The translations under genes and the position numbers were made by a program. Below the pieces are notes generated by a model. That model searched no databases. It was not told the DNA's origin and was given only the letters and a program-made list of their open reading frames with translations. Positions 1 through 6,820 of a stretch of DNA of 11,692 nt are shown here, piece after piece; the stretch's first letter is position 1; each line of letters opens with the position of its first letter. The DNA comes from Bacilli bacterium (GTDB taxonomy: Bacteria; Bacillota_I; Bacilli_A; RF39; UBA660), in NCBI GenBank assembly GCA_017460245.1, contig JAFUBK010000123.1, positions 1 to 11,692 of the forward strand. The letters run 5' to 3'.

Positions 1-183
1 AACTATATTTAAAAAACATTTATCATTTTTAACAATGCTAAGTACCGCATCTTGTTGTGGTTTATTAGTATCAGAAAGATAACCTCTATTGCTTTGTACT
101 TGAATCTTTCCATCTAAAAGTTCACCACTAAAAGTATCTAGCAATTTTTCATTATCCAAATTAGTTAATATTTGATTTTCCAC
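1..183 (-). CDS. N-terminal fragment of a possible SF1 helicase/ATPase
   Basis: This gene reads leftwards off the window; 61 codons are visible from a GTG start at 183-181. The GTG is chosen because AGAGGTGAT lies just upstream and a near-consensus promoter sits directly behind it. The visible protein is soluble and acidic at its N-terminus. Around residues 35-52 it reads GYLSDTNKPQQDAVLSIV, followed by a charged turn and the hydrophobic stretch FLNIV. That pattern (Q-Q-x-AV, then a hydrophobic strand) resembles the segment just before Walker A in superfamily 1 helicases, where GPPGTGKT would follow, but the Walker motif itself is outside the window. The coding reading is solid; the helicase call is an inference from a short motif and could be wrong. 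Confidence 0.6.
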   Translation of the reverse strand, partial: MENQILTNLDNEKLLDTFSGELLDGKIQVQSNRGYLSDTNKPQQDAVLSIVKNDKCFLNIV

Positions 184-204
184 ACAATCACCTCTAGGAA
201 AATA

Positions 205-232
205 ATTATAGCACAGCTAAAATGATTGTCAA
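205..232 (-). promoter_or_regulatory. Sigma-A promoter for the left-edge gene
   Basis: On the minus strand there is an exact TTGACA (232-227), a 16-base spacer and an exact TATAAT (210-205). Transcription would start near 198, leaving a leader of only about 15 bases that holds the AGAGG ribosome binding site before the GTG at 183. Both hexamers are perfect; the spacer is one base shorter than the optimum. Confidence 0.8.
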
Positions 233-323
233 ATTCAATTTACACATTTAAAATAAATGACAGTTTATGAAGAAAATTACCTTTTATAAGGATAGGGATT
301 GTAAGTAAAAAATCAAAATAATT

Positions 324-350
324 AAAAAAACTGTGGAAAACAACAAGTTT
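324..350 (-). terminator. Weak possible terminator after the membrane-protein gene
   Basis: On the minus strand AAACT (350-346) can pair with AGTTT (332-328) across a 13-base loop, followed by a run of T (330-324). The stem is only five base pairs, so this is a weak candidate; it is placed where the two-gene unit should end. Confidence 0.3.
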
Positions 351-354
351 ACAC

Positions 355-738
355 CTATATTTCTGGATTTTCAATATCATCTTCACCAGAATTACTAAAA
401 GCGACATAAAGAACAATCAGCGAAGCAATAAAAGTGACCACACTTGCGCTTATTTGTAAATTAGCAGTGACTTCATCGCATAAATTATAAGCTTGTTTTA
501 CCTTTTTGTCTCTCACATTTATAATAATAAAACCCACAGCAATCAAAGTTGCCACCATTCTATTTATTTTTAAAATATCTTGTTCAAAAGTAGAAGAAAA
601 TAATAAGTTTTTATGATTGTGTTTTAAAATTTGATTATACGTAAGGCTTATTGAAATAATTGTAGTTAAAATAAATAGCAAAGATAAAATAAGCTGCCAA
701 TTTAAAAGCTCAACCTCCTCTAAATCATAATTTGTCAT
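355..738 (-). CDS. Small membrane protein of unknown function, three predicted helices
   Basis: A 127-residue protein with three hydrophobic segments, at about residues 14-33, 61-75 and 96-114. A polar loop with KHNHKN lies between the first two, and the tail is short and acidic (GEDDIENPEI). I do not recognise a family and see no catalytic motif. The ATG overlaps the stop codon of the upstream deacetylase gene (TAATG), so the two are translationally coupled and probably work in the same envelope process. The gene ends in TAG, followed one codon later by TAA. The open frame, the coupling and the hydrophobicity pattern make it a credible gene; any function would be a guess. Confidence 0.75.
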   Translation of the reverse strand: MTNYDLEEVELLNWQLILSLLFILTTIISISLTYNQILKHNHKNLLFSSTFEQDILKINRMVATLIAVGFIIINVRDKKVKQAYNLCDEVTANLQISASVVTFIASLIVLYVAFSNSGEDDIENPEI

Positions 739-1949
739 TAATCTTCTCTCATTTCTTTAAGCTCTAATAGCTCACTTACCGTAACAAATTCATAACCTTC
801 TTTCTTTAAAATTTTAATTATTTCATCAAGCGCTTGTAAAGAATAAATGTGGTTATCATTCATTAAAACAATACTGCCGTTTTTAGCATTTGGAATAACA
901 TGTTCAATTATTTTATTTTTATCTTTAACTTTCCAGTCCAAAGAATCAACATCCCACAAAATAAATGTTAAACCAGTATAGCTTTTTAATTTATCACTAT
1001 ATCCACCATAAGTTGGCCTAAATAATTTTGGTAAAAAGCCTGTAGCTTTTTTTATTTCATCTTGTGTTTTTTGAACCTATTCTACAAACTCTTCTTGATA
1101 AAGCCGATTTAACCATTTGTGTGTATAAGAATGATTTCCAATTTCATTTCCTCCCTTAAGCATTTTCACAAGCGTTTTATTGTAAAATTGAACCTTATTT
1201 CCAATTACAAAAAAAGTAGCTACTGCTTTTTCTTTATCAAGAATATCTAATATCTCATCCGTATATTTACTAGGGCCATCATCAAAAGTTAAAGCCACCA
1301 CTTTACTGCTTTCATTAATGTTTCTTTTCTTAAGATTCAAATAAATGTCTTTGCCATTATTTTTATCAATATCTATAAGCAAGTTTAGTGAAGACAAAGG
1401 AACATCTAAACATACAAGATTATCATTATCATACCGAATTTCTCCTTGATTAAAATAAACAGTTAGATTTTCGTCATCAATAGTAAAAAAATCATAGCTT
1501 AACTCTTCCAAATAATCAATACTAACATTTTGATATTTTTTTGTTAATTGTTTTTTTAATTCATAATCAAACCCCACTATGTCTTCAACTATATCTTCCA
1601 TTGTTAAAAATTTCTTTGCTTTTTTGTTATAAGTAAATGTTTTAATTTTATCTATTTGCTTTCCAGCAATAATCTCAGCATTTAAACTTACATTAACCAC
1701 ATCTTCATTTAATTCTTTATAAGTATATGAAATATTTAATTCAGGCTTGTCAAAGTATTTGTATTTTTCTTTAAAGTCAGTATGAACTTTATTTATATAT
1801 GAAGTAATAGCATCATCTAAAACATTAATATTTGTAACAGGATAACTAATAGTTATTTTTTGTTTATCATTTTCAATTACTGTTTCAATAGCTTTATCAG
1901 AGCAGCCAGTAAGAAAAATAAAAACTAAAATTATTAAACATCTTCTCAT
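738..1949 (-). pseudogene. PdaC-like polysaccharide (peptidoglycan) deacetylase lipoprotein, broken by in-frame TAG
   Basis: Read through, this would be a 403-residue lipoprotein. Residues 1-15 form a lipoprotein signal ending in LTGC, the middle resembles the DUF4163/DUF3298 region of PdaC and RsiV, and residues from about 217 on are a NodB (CE4) deacetylase domain. Such enzymes remove acetyl groups from cell-wall glycans outside the membrane. Motif 1 TFDDGP (D223, D224), motif 2 HSYTH (H273, H277), RPTYG (R311) and WDVDSLDW are visible. The frame is cut at codon 291 by TAG (1079-1077), then continues open in the same frame for 112 codons through the rest of the domain. In addition, the usual LMHD reads LMND, so Asn364 replaces the expected catalytic His, and RPPYG reads RPTYG. 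The start at 1949 is chosen for its AGGTGA site and lipoprotein signal. Decay is most likely; readthrough or a sequence error are alternatives. Confidence 0.8.
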
Positions 1950-1999
1950 AGTTTCACCTACAAAATTATATGTAAAAAAAAGAGTAGTTATTCGCAAAC

Positions 2000-2017
2000 A
2001 AAAAAGCGAACATTTTA
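2000..2017 (+). repeat. 18-bp direct repeat, copy 1 (deacetylase side)
   Basis: AAAAAAGCGAACATTTTA, identical to the copy at 2311-2328. The right part of this copy belongs to a palindrome, CATTTTAAAATG (2011-2022), which the second copy lacks. It lies about 30 bases upstream of the possible minus-strand -10 box. Confidence 0.75.
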
Positions 2018-2310
2018 AAATGCGTTAGTTTATTTTGTAGAAAAAGTAATATTTACAAAAAATAATTATTTCAAAAATTAATAAATAACAAAAATTCGAA
2101 AATATCAAAAAAAGTCAAAACAAGAAAAAATAAAAAAAACAGAGAAAAAACCTTAAAAACAAAAAGAAAAAGGCCAAAAAGCAAAAAAATAAAAAAGCAA
2201 TTTTTTACAAAAAAAAATAAAAAATATCAAAAAGTGTCAAATTTAAAAAAACGATTTTTTAGAAAAATAAGAAAAATAAAGGGTTTATAAAAAACGAGCA
2301 AAAAAAATCA
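2018..2310. other. Extremely A-rich, low-complexity spacer
   Basis: The + strand is dominated by A runs broken by single other bases; for example, 43 of the 60 bases in 2101-2160 are A and only 6 are T. Imperfect internal repeats are visible, such as AAAATATCAAAAA followed by AGT(G)TCAAA near 2098-2122 and 2221-2243. There is no coding potential. Dense A-tracts are expected to bend or stiffen DNA; that effect is inferred, not seen. Confidence 0.7.
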
Positions 2311-2328
2311 AAAAAAGCGAACATTTTA
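2311..2328 (+). repeat. 18-bp direct repeat, copy 2 (nrdD side)
   Basis: Identical to 2000-2017 and ending two bases before the nrdD -35 box. The position immediately upstream of a promoter suggests a regulator site or UP-like element, but no known operator matches it convincingly. Confidence 0.75.
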
Positions 2329-2330
2329 TA

Positions 2331-2359
2331 TTGACCTTTTACTAAAATAGTGCCATAAT
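2331..2359 (+). promoter_or_regulatory. nrdD operon promoter
   Basis: TTGACC (2331-2336), a 17-base spacer and CATAAT (2354-2359), with TG at 2351-2352 forming an extended -10. The expected start is near 2366, followed by a perfect AGGAGG (2373-2378) five bases before the nrdD ATG. Confidence 0.75.
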
Positions 2360-2383
2360 AAAAGTACACAATAGGAGGTAAAC

Positions 2384-4687
2384 ATGATCGATACAGAAGA
2401 AAAACTTACAACATTAAAAGTTGTTAAAAGAAATGGCCGCAAAGTAGAGTGGAATGGCACTAAAATTGCGGTTGCTATAAAAAAGGGCTTTGATAGTATA
2501 AAAACAGAAGAAGATGAGTACAAATATACCGAAAAAGATATCAACAAGGTTTATAGTGCTGTTGAAAAAAGAATAGTAAAAGAATTCATAGATAAAAATG
2601 AAGAAAAAATAAAAATTGAACAAATTCAAGATTTAATTGAAGAAGAATTAAAGAAAAAAGGCTATGACGATGTTTATACATCATTTTCAGAATATCGCGA
2701 AAGAAGAAACGCTTCAAGGCAACTTTTCTTTGGTGAAAAAAAACAACACAAATTTTTAAAAGCTATTGAAAGTTTAGGATTAAAATCAGCTCACGAAGAA
2801 GACGCAAAAAGGGAAAATGCTAATGTTGACGGCGATACCGCAATGGGGACTATGCTTCAATATGGCAGTACTGTTTCAAAAGAATTCGCTAAAGCATACT
2901 TAATGAAGCCAAGGTTTGCTGAAGCACACGATAATGGTGATATTCACATCCATGATATGGATTTTATGCCAATGGGTACTACGACTTGTTGTCAAATAGA
3001 TTTAGACAAATTATTTAAAAATGGATTTTCAACTGGTCATGGACATTTAAGAGAACCAAAAGATATCATTAGTTATGCAGCCTTAGCCGCTATTGCAATT
3101 CAATCAAATCAAAACGATCAACACGGTGGCCAAAGTATACCAGCTTTTGATTTCTATCTAGCACCTGGGGTTCTTTGCACTTTCAAAAAACAATTCAAAC
3201 AAATAATTTGTGATTTGCTTGATTATGAAGATTTAAATAGTTTTATAAATATGGATAGAATTGCCAAAGAAATAGACAAGTTAAAGTCAATCGAAATAGA
3301 CACTTCAATTTTTGCAAATTTCTATAAAGAATCTGATCAAATAAAACGTTTATTTGAGTTAAGTTATGAAAAAGCTTTAGCAAAAACTGATAGAGCCACA
3401 TATCAAGCAATGGAAGCTTTTATTCACAATCTAAATACAATGCATTCTCGTGCAGGTGCCCAAGTTCCGTTTTCATCAATTAATTTTGGAACCGATACAT
3501 CTGCCGAAGGAAGAATGGTCGTTAGAAATTATTTACTTGCTACAGATGCTGGTTTAGGTCATCATGAAACGCCAATATTCCCAATATCAATATTCAAGGT
3601 AAAAGAAGGAGTCAACTATAATCCAGAAGATCCAAACTATGATTTATTCAAATTATCTTGTGAAGTTTCAGCTAAAAGACTATTTCCTAATTTCTCATTC
3701 CTAGACTCACCATTTAATCTAGCAAGCTATGATCCAAACGACTATCGTACTGAAGTAGGTTATATGGGTTGTAGAACTAGAGTACTTACAGACGTTCATG
3801 GAGATGCAATTACTCCAGGCCGAGGGAACTTATCATTTACCTCAATAAACTTACCTCGTTTAGGAATTAAACACGGAATTGTAAGTGGAGAAACAGATCT
3901 AGATGGTTTCTTTAAAGAATTAGAAGAATTAATGGATTTAGTAAAAGATCAGCTGTTAGAAAGATTTGAAATTCAATGTTCCAGACACGTTTATAATTTT
4001 CCATTCTTACTAGGACAAGGCGTATGGATGGATAGTGAAAAACTAAAAAACACCGATAGATTACGTAAAGTATTAAAACATGGGACTTTAACAATTGGCT
4101 TTATTGGACTGGCCGAATGTTTAAAAGCCTTAATTGGTTCACATCACGGAGAAAGTGAACAGGCCGAAAAATTAGGATTAAAAATTATTGGTTTCATGCG
4201 AAATAAAACTGACGAATATGCAGAAAAATACAATTTAAACTTTTCATTAATTGCTACACCAGCCGAAGGTTTATCTGGAAGATTTACAAATATTGATAAA
4301 GCAATTTATGGAAAAATTAAAGGCGTTACTGATAGAGAATATTATACAAATTCATTCCACATACCTGTATATTACAACATATCAGCAGCCAGAAAATTAA
4401 AATTAGAAGGACCTTACCACGCCCTTACCAACGGTGGACACATAAGTTACGTTGAATTAGATGGCGACACTGCAATGAATGTCAAAGCATTCGAAAAAAT
4501 AGTAAGGTTAATGCACGACAACAACATTGGTTATGGAGCTATTAACCATCCAGTAGATAGAGATCCGGTTTGTGGATACACTGGAGTTATCGGGGATGTT
4601 TGTCCTGGATGCGGAAGAAAAGAAAATGAAGGCATCCCAATTGAAAGAATTAAAAACGCAAGCTTAAATAGCTGTGGAGGAAGATAA
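2384..4687 (+). CDS. nrdD: Anaerobic (class III) ribonucleoside-triphosphate reductase, large chain without glycyl radical loop
   Basis: This 767-residue protein reduces ribonucleotides to deoxyribonucleotides in anaerobic growth using a glycyl radical. Residues about 11-105 are an ATP-cone allosteric domain (VVKRNGRKVEWNGTKI). The catalytic barrel follows, with GDIHIHDMDF, the TTTCCQID segment (Cys202/Cys203, one likely the half-cystine of the active site) and MGCRTR (Cys463, the likely thiyl radical cysteine). Near the end are zinc-type cysteines, VCGYTG (C730) and CPGCG (C740, C743). In ordinary NrdD the chain continues into an RRITGYLVGT-like glycyl radical loop. Here it ends in ERIKNASLNSCGGR and TAA, so the loop is absent from this chain. 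The loop is found in the next gene, 16 bases downstream. The start is fixed by AGGAGG and the promoter. The enzyme family is certain; function without the partner peptide is not expected. Confidence 0.95.
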   Translation: MIDTEEKLTTLKVVKRNGRKVEWNGTKIAVAIKKGFDSIKTEEDEYKYTEKDINKVYSAVEKRIVKEFIDKNEEKIKIEQIQDLIEEELKKKGYDDVYTSFSEYRERRNASRQLFFGEKKQHKFLKAIESLGLKSAHEEDAKRENANVDGDTAMGTMLQYGSTVSKEFAKAYLMKPRFAEAHDNGDIHIHDMDFMPMGTTTCCQIDLDKLFKNGFSTGHGHLREPKDIISYAALAAIAIQSNQNDQHGGQSIPAFDFYLAPGVLCTFKKQFKQIICDLLDYEDLNSFINMDRIAKEIDKLKSIEIDTSIFANFYKESDQIKRLFELSYEKALAKTDRATYQAMEAFIHNLNTMHSRAGAQVPFSSINFGTDTSAEGRMVVRNYLLATDAGLGHHETPIFPISIFKVKEGVNYNPEDPNYDLFKLSCEVSAKRLFPNFSFLDSPFNLASYDPNDYRTEVGYMGCRTRVLTDVHGDAITPGRGNLSFTSINLPRLGIKHGIVSGETDLDGFFKELEELMDLVKDQLLERFEIQCSRHVYNFPFLLGQGVWMDSEKLKNTDRLRKVLKHGTLTIGFIGLAECLKALIGSHHGESEQAEKLGLKIIGFMRNKTDEYAEKYNLNFSLIATPAEGLSGRFTNIDKAIYGKIKGVTDREYYTNSFHIPVYYNISAARKLKLEGPYHALTNGGHISYVELDGDTAMNVKAFEKIVRLMHDNNIGYGAINHPVDRDPVCGYTGVIGDVCPGCGRKENEGIPIERIKNASLNSCGGR

Positions 4688-4703
4688 AGAAGGAGGAATT
4701 ACA

Positions 4704-4868
4704 ATGAAAGCAGATGAAAAAAAAGTAGGAGAAGGAGTAAAATTCGAAAGAATTAGAAGAATAACTGGATATTTAGTAGGAACTACTGATAGATTCAACA
4801 ACGGTAAAAAAGCAGAAGAACGCGATAGAGTAAAACATGATGCTTCAAAACAAGTAGAAGAAGCCTAA
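4704..4868 (+). CDS. Stand-alone glycyl radical domain of NrdD (split subunit)
   Basis: A 54-residue basic peptide that matches the C-terminal end of ordinary class III reductases. It reads VKFERIRRITGYLVGT, then DRFNNGKKAEERDRVKH. The equivalent of the E. coli RRVCGYLG motif is RRITGYLVG, so Gly22 is the predicted radical glycine. It has its own perfect AGGAGG (4691-4696), seven bases before the ATG, which is why this start is preferred over an in-frame GTG at 4674. Its stop overlaps the nrdG ATG (TAATG). The natural reading is that NrdG makes the radical on this peptide, which docks into the NrdD barrel, much as stand-alone GrcA/YfiD serves pyruvate formate-lyase. That functional claim is inferred; homology to the NrdD C-terminus is clear by eye. 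Confidence 0.88.
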   Translation: MKADEKKVGEGVKFERIRRITGYLVGTTDRFNNGKKAEERDRVKHDASKQVEEA

Positions 4869-5419
4869 TGAAAATAAGATTAGCAGCCGATCTTCAATCA
4901 GACAGTATTGTAGATGGCGAAGGTATCAGGGCCGTTATTTGGACTCAAGGATGCTCACATAACTGCCCTGGATGCCATAATCCTAGTACTCATGATTTTA
5001 ATGGTGGTTTTGAAGTAGATATAAAAGAGATAATTGAAGAGTTATCTGCGCTCGATGGACACGATGGTATAACCTTTTCTGGAGGGGACCCAATGTTTCA
5101 ACCAGAAGCTTGTGCCTTAATTGCCAAAGAAGCAAAAAAACATGGTTTAGATATTTGGTGTTATACTGGCTTTACCTTTGAAAACTTAATAAAACACAAA
5201 AAATATATCGAATTTTTAAAATATGTAGACGTATTAGTTGATGGAAAATTTATAATTGAAGAAAAAAGTTTAAATTTAGATTTTAGAGGATCACGTAATC
5301 AAAGAATAATAGATGTTCAAAAATCTTTAAAAGAAAACCAGCCAGTTCTTATTTCAAAATACATAGATGAAAGAACAGTAATTGTAAATGTTCCAAAACC
5401 AAGACATGTTTATGTTTAG
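4868..5419 (+). CDS. nrdG: Anaerobic ribonucleotide reductase activating protein (radical SAM)
   Basis: A 183-residue radical-SAM activase, slightly longer than the 155-175 residues usual for NrdG. It carries a 4Fe-4S cluster and cleaves S-adenosylmethionine to place the radical on the glycine of NrdD. The CxxxCxxC motif is C29-SHN-C33-PG-C36 within WTQGCSHNCPGCHNP. The DGEGIRAVIW lead-in and SGGDP (the GGE/D-type SAM-binding loop) are also present. Its ATG overlaps the stop of the stand-alone glycyl radical peptide, so the two are translated together. It ends in TAG, followed one codon later by TAA, at the base of a terminator hairpin. Identification is secure. Confidence 0.95.
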   Translation: MKIRLAADLQSDSIVDGEGIRAVIWTQGCSHNCPGCHNPSTHDFNGGFEVDIKEIIEELSALDGHDGITFSGGDPMFQPEACALIAKEAKKHGLDIWCYTGFTFENLIKHKKYIEFLKYVDVLVDGKFIIEEKSLNLDFRGSRNQRIIDVQKSLKENQPVLISKYIDERTVIVNVPKPRHVYV

Positions 5420-5447
5420 GACTAATTTTATTAGTTCTTTTATTTTA
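5419..5447 (+). terminator. Terminator of the nrd operon
   Basis: GGACTAA (5419-5425, one G-U pair) pairs with TTAGTTC (5431-5437) across the five-base loop TTTTA, followed by a T-rich run. The stem begins on the last base of the nrdG stop codon. Confidence 0.7.
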
Positions 5448-5449
5448 CT

Positions 5450-5477
5450 ATGAAAAAATCAAAAAACGTGTTAAAAT
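5450..5477 (+). promoter_or_regulatory. Possible promoter of the aromatic repeat protein
   Basis: ATGAAA (5450-5455), 16 bases, then TAAAAT (5472-5477) with TG at 5469-5470 giving an extended -10. It lies between the nrd terminator and an AAGGAG site (5486-5491) nine bases before the ATG at 5501. Confidence 0.45.
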
Positions 5478-5500
5478 TATGTTATAAGGAGCGCTGGTGT

Positions 5501-6820
5501 ATGAAAAGAACTAGTTATGTAGATAATCAAGGTAATCCAATCGATTATAAATTTGAAAGTAAAAAACACATTTTAAGAAGTTTCTTTGTTTTTGGAACAA
5601 TTATCCCAATAATTCTAATAGGATTTATCATTTATAATGTTTTCCAAAACAATAAATGTAATAAAATATATAATAATATTAAATCGGCTGCTTATGATTA
5701 TCTTACCGAAGAAGAAAAGTTACCAATCATCGAAGGTGAAAGTGAAAAAATTTCAATGAGCAAATTATATAGTAATGATAATTTATCCTCAGCCCAAACC
5801 GGGAATATAAAATGTACCGGCAACATCAAAGTCACAAAATACAAAAAAACATATATCTATACTCTTGAATTAAATAATTGTAATTCATGTACTACTAATA
5901 TCCACTATAAAGGGTGGAGTAGCGAATCAAGTTACTATCCACGTAACAAATCCAACATCGATGTAACTCCATATTATAATTATTATGAAAGACAGCTAAA
6001 CACCACCGAGTGGACCAAATATTTTACACCTGAAGAACTGTCAGACAAAAAATCAGAATACGGAATATATTTGCCATTAAACATAAATGAAATGCCTCAA
6101 ATTCCAGAAGAAGCTAACATCGCAGACGTTCAAACTGAAGAAAAAAACCAATATCGCTATGCTGATAAAAAATGGCGTTGGTATGATATTGTTGGTGATT
6201 ATTCAGAATTTTCTTCTGAGCAGCCTGACGGTTATGCAAATAAAGACACTACCACTGCTCAGAAAACCGAATGGTCAAGCTATTCACAAAATTATCCAGA
6301 AGAAAAATCTTATAGAGAAATTATTACTACAACTGGATATATCTATTATTACCAAGAAAATGGCAAAAAAATCTATGCCAACCATAAAAATTATACAGCT
6401 TCCGAAGACATCGATGAAACAAAATATAATCGTAAAGAAGGTTCAGGAACCAAAATGTATAAATATCGTGACACCAAGTGGCGTTGGTATAATGGCCAGC
6501 AAAGAAGGTATAGTGCATTTTCGCAAACAAAGCCAGCAAGTTACAATTATCGTGACGATGAGGCTGTAATCACAACCGGATATACTTCTTGGACTGACAC
6601 CTCATCACTAGATGATACTAATAGAGATTTCAGAACTGAAGAAATTCGCGTTACTAAACGCTATAGATATGTATACGAAATTTTATCTGATACCGTTTTG
6701 GATAAGCCGGTAAATAAAGAACGATTTATCCAAACAACAGGAATGACTGTTCCAGAATTTAATAACATGGAAAACTATAAATTAGAAGTTTCATACAAAT
6801 TTAAATATCAAAAAAGGTAA
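5501..6820 (+). CDS. Membrane-anchored, aromatic-rich protein with two WRWY repeats, unknown function
   Basis: A 439-residue protein I do not recognise. A short cytoplasmic N-terminus (about 25 residues) leads into one membrane helix (about 27-48), so most of the chain is probably outside the cell. Residues 49-140 contain cysteines in the pattern KCTGNIKV and NNCNSC, reminiscent of pilin-like or surface domains but not assignable. Residues 218-262 and 320-368 are two related repeats, each starting Y[RK]Y.D.KWRWY and containing YS.FS, about 102 residues apart. The chain is unusually rich in Tyr, Trp, Asn and Thr. The start at 5501 is chosen over an in-frame ATG at 5450 because only 5501 has an AAGGAG at proper spacing. 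It sits alone between two terminators. It is probably a surface or envelope protein. Confidence 0.85.
   Translation: MKRTSYVDNQGNPIDYKFESKKHILRSFFVFGTIIPIILIGFIIYNVFQNNKCNKIYNNIKSAAYDYLTEEEKLPIIEGESEKISMSKLYSNDNLSSAQTGNIKCTGNIKVTKYKKTYIYTLELNNCNSCTTNIHYKGWSSESSYYPRNKSNIDVTPYYNYYERQLNTTEWTKYFTPEELSDKKSEYGIYLPLNINEMPQIPEEANIADVQTEEKNQYRYADKKWRWYDIVGDYSEFSSEQPDGYANKDTTTAQKTEWSSYSQNYPEEKSYREIITTTGYIYYYQENGKKIYANHKNYTASEDIDETKYNRKEGSGTKMYKYRDTKWRWYNGQQRRYSAFSQTKPASYNYRDDEAVITTGYTSWTDTSSLDDTNRDFRTEEIRVTKRYRYVYEILSDTVLDKPVNKERFIQTTGMTVPEFNNMENYKLEVSYKFKYQKR
6152..6286 (+). repeat. Coding repeat 1 of the aromatic protein
   Basis: Encodes residues 218-262, beginning YRYADKKWRWY and ending near KTEWSSYS. 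Related to 6458-6604 at protein level; the WRWY core is also nearly identical in DNA (TGGCGTTGGTAT in both). Confidence 0.65.
6458..6604 (+). repeat. Coding repeat 2 of the aromatic protein
   Basis: Encodes residues 320-368, beginning YKYRDTKWRWY and ending near GYTSWTDTS. Second copy of the unit at 6152-6286. Confidence 0.65.

Larger units (their letters stand above)
184..354. other. Intergenic spacer between two minus-strand genes
   Basis: The right part may hold a weak terminator for the upstream membrane-protein gene and the left part holds the promoter of the left-edge gene. Bases 233-323 are AT-rich with no open frame, RNA gene or clear repeat that I can support. Confidence 0.4.
1950..2383. 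other. Divergent intergenic region between the deacetylase and nrdD
   Basis: This 434-bp region separates two divergent transcription units. Near the left end a minus-strand TATAAT (1970-1965) lies 15 bases before the deacetylase start, but without a convincing -35 box, so I do not list it as a promoter. The middle is an A-rich tract and the right end is the nrdD promoter. Two exact 18-bp repeats lie near the ends. I see no open frame, RNA gene or riboswitch. Confidence 0.6.

Noticed and set aside
1991..2010. Hairpin TTCGC...GCGAA as a terminator
   Set aside because: The stem is five base pairs with a ten-base loop, and no upstream gene ends there on either strand.
2317..2374. NrdR boxes or a LexA box at the nrdD promoter
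   Set aside because: Only half-sites are visible (a TATATTG-like core near 2327, ACACAATA at 2366-2373, CGAAC at 2318-2322). None forms a full palindrome with the usual spacing.
2326..2629. Antisense open frames over the start of nrdD
   Set aside because: They are Phe/Ile/Ser-rich shadows of the lysine- and glutamate-rich ATP-cone coding sequence, with no start signals.
4674..4703. GTG at 4674 as the start of the small glycyl radical gene
   Set aside because: It lacks a well-placed ribosome binding site, while ATG 4704 has a perfect AGGAGG seven bases upstream.
4620..4720. Intein or split intein at the NrdD break
   Set aside because: There is no intein-type block or HN/C junction, and only about 16 bases lie between the two genes.
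5450..5500. ATG 5450 as the start of the aromatic repeat protein
   Set aside because: No ribosome binding site precedes it and it overlaps the likely promoter; ATG 5501 has AAGGAG.
6087..6569. A 160-residue open frame inside the aromatic protein gene, and an antisense frame at 6327-6539
   Set aside because: They overlap a gene with good signals and have no ribosome binding site or family resemblance; they are out-of-frame shadows.
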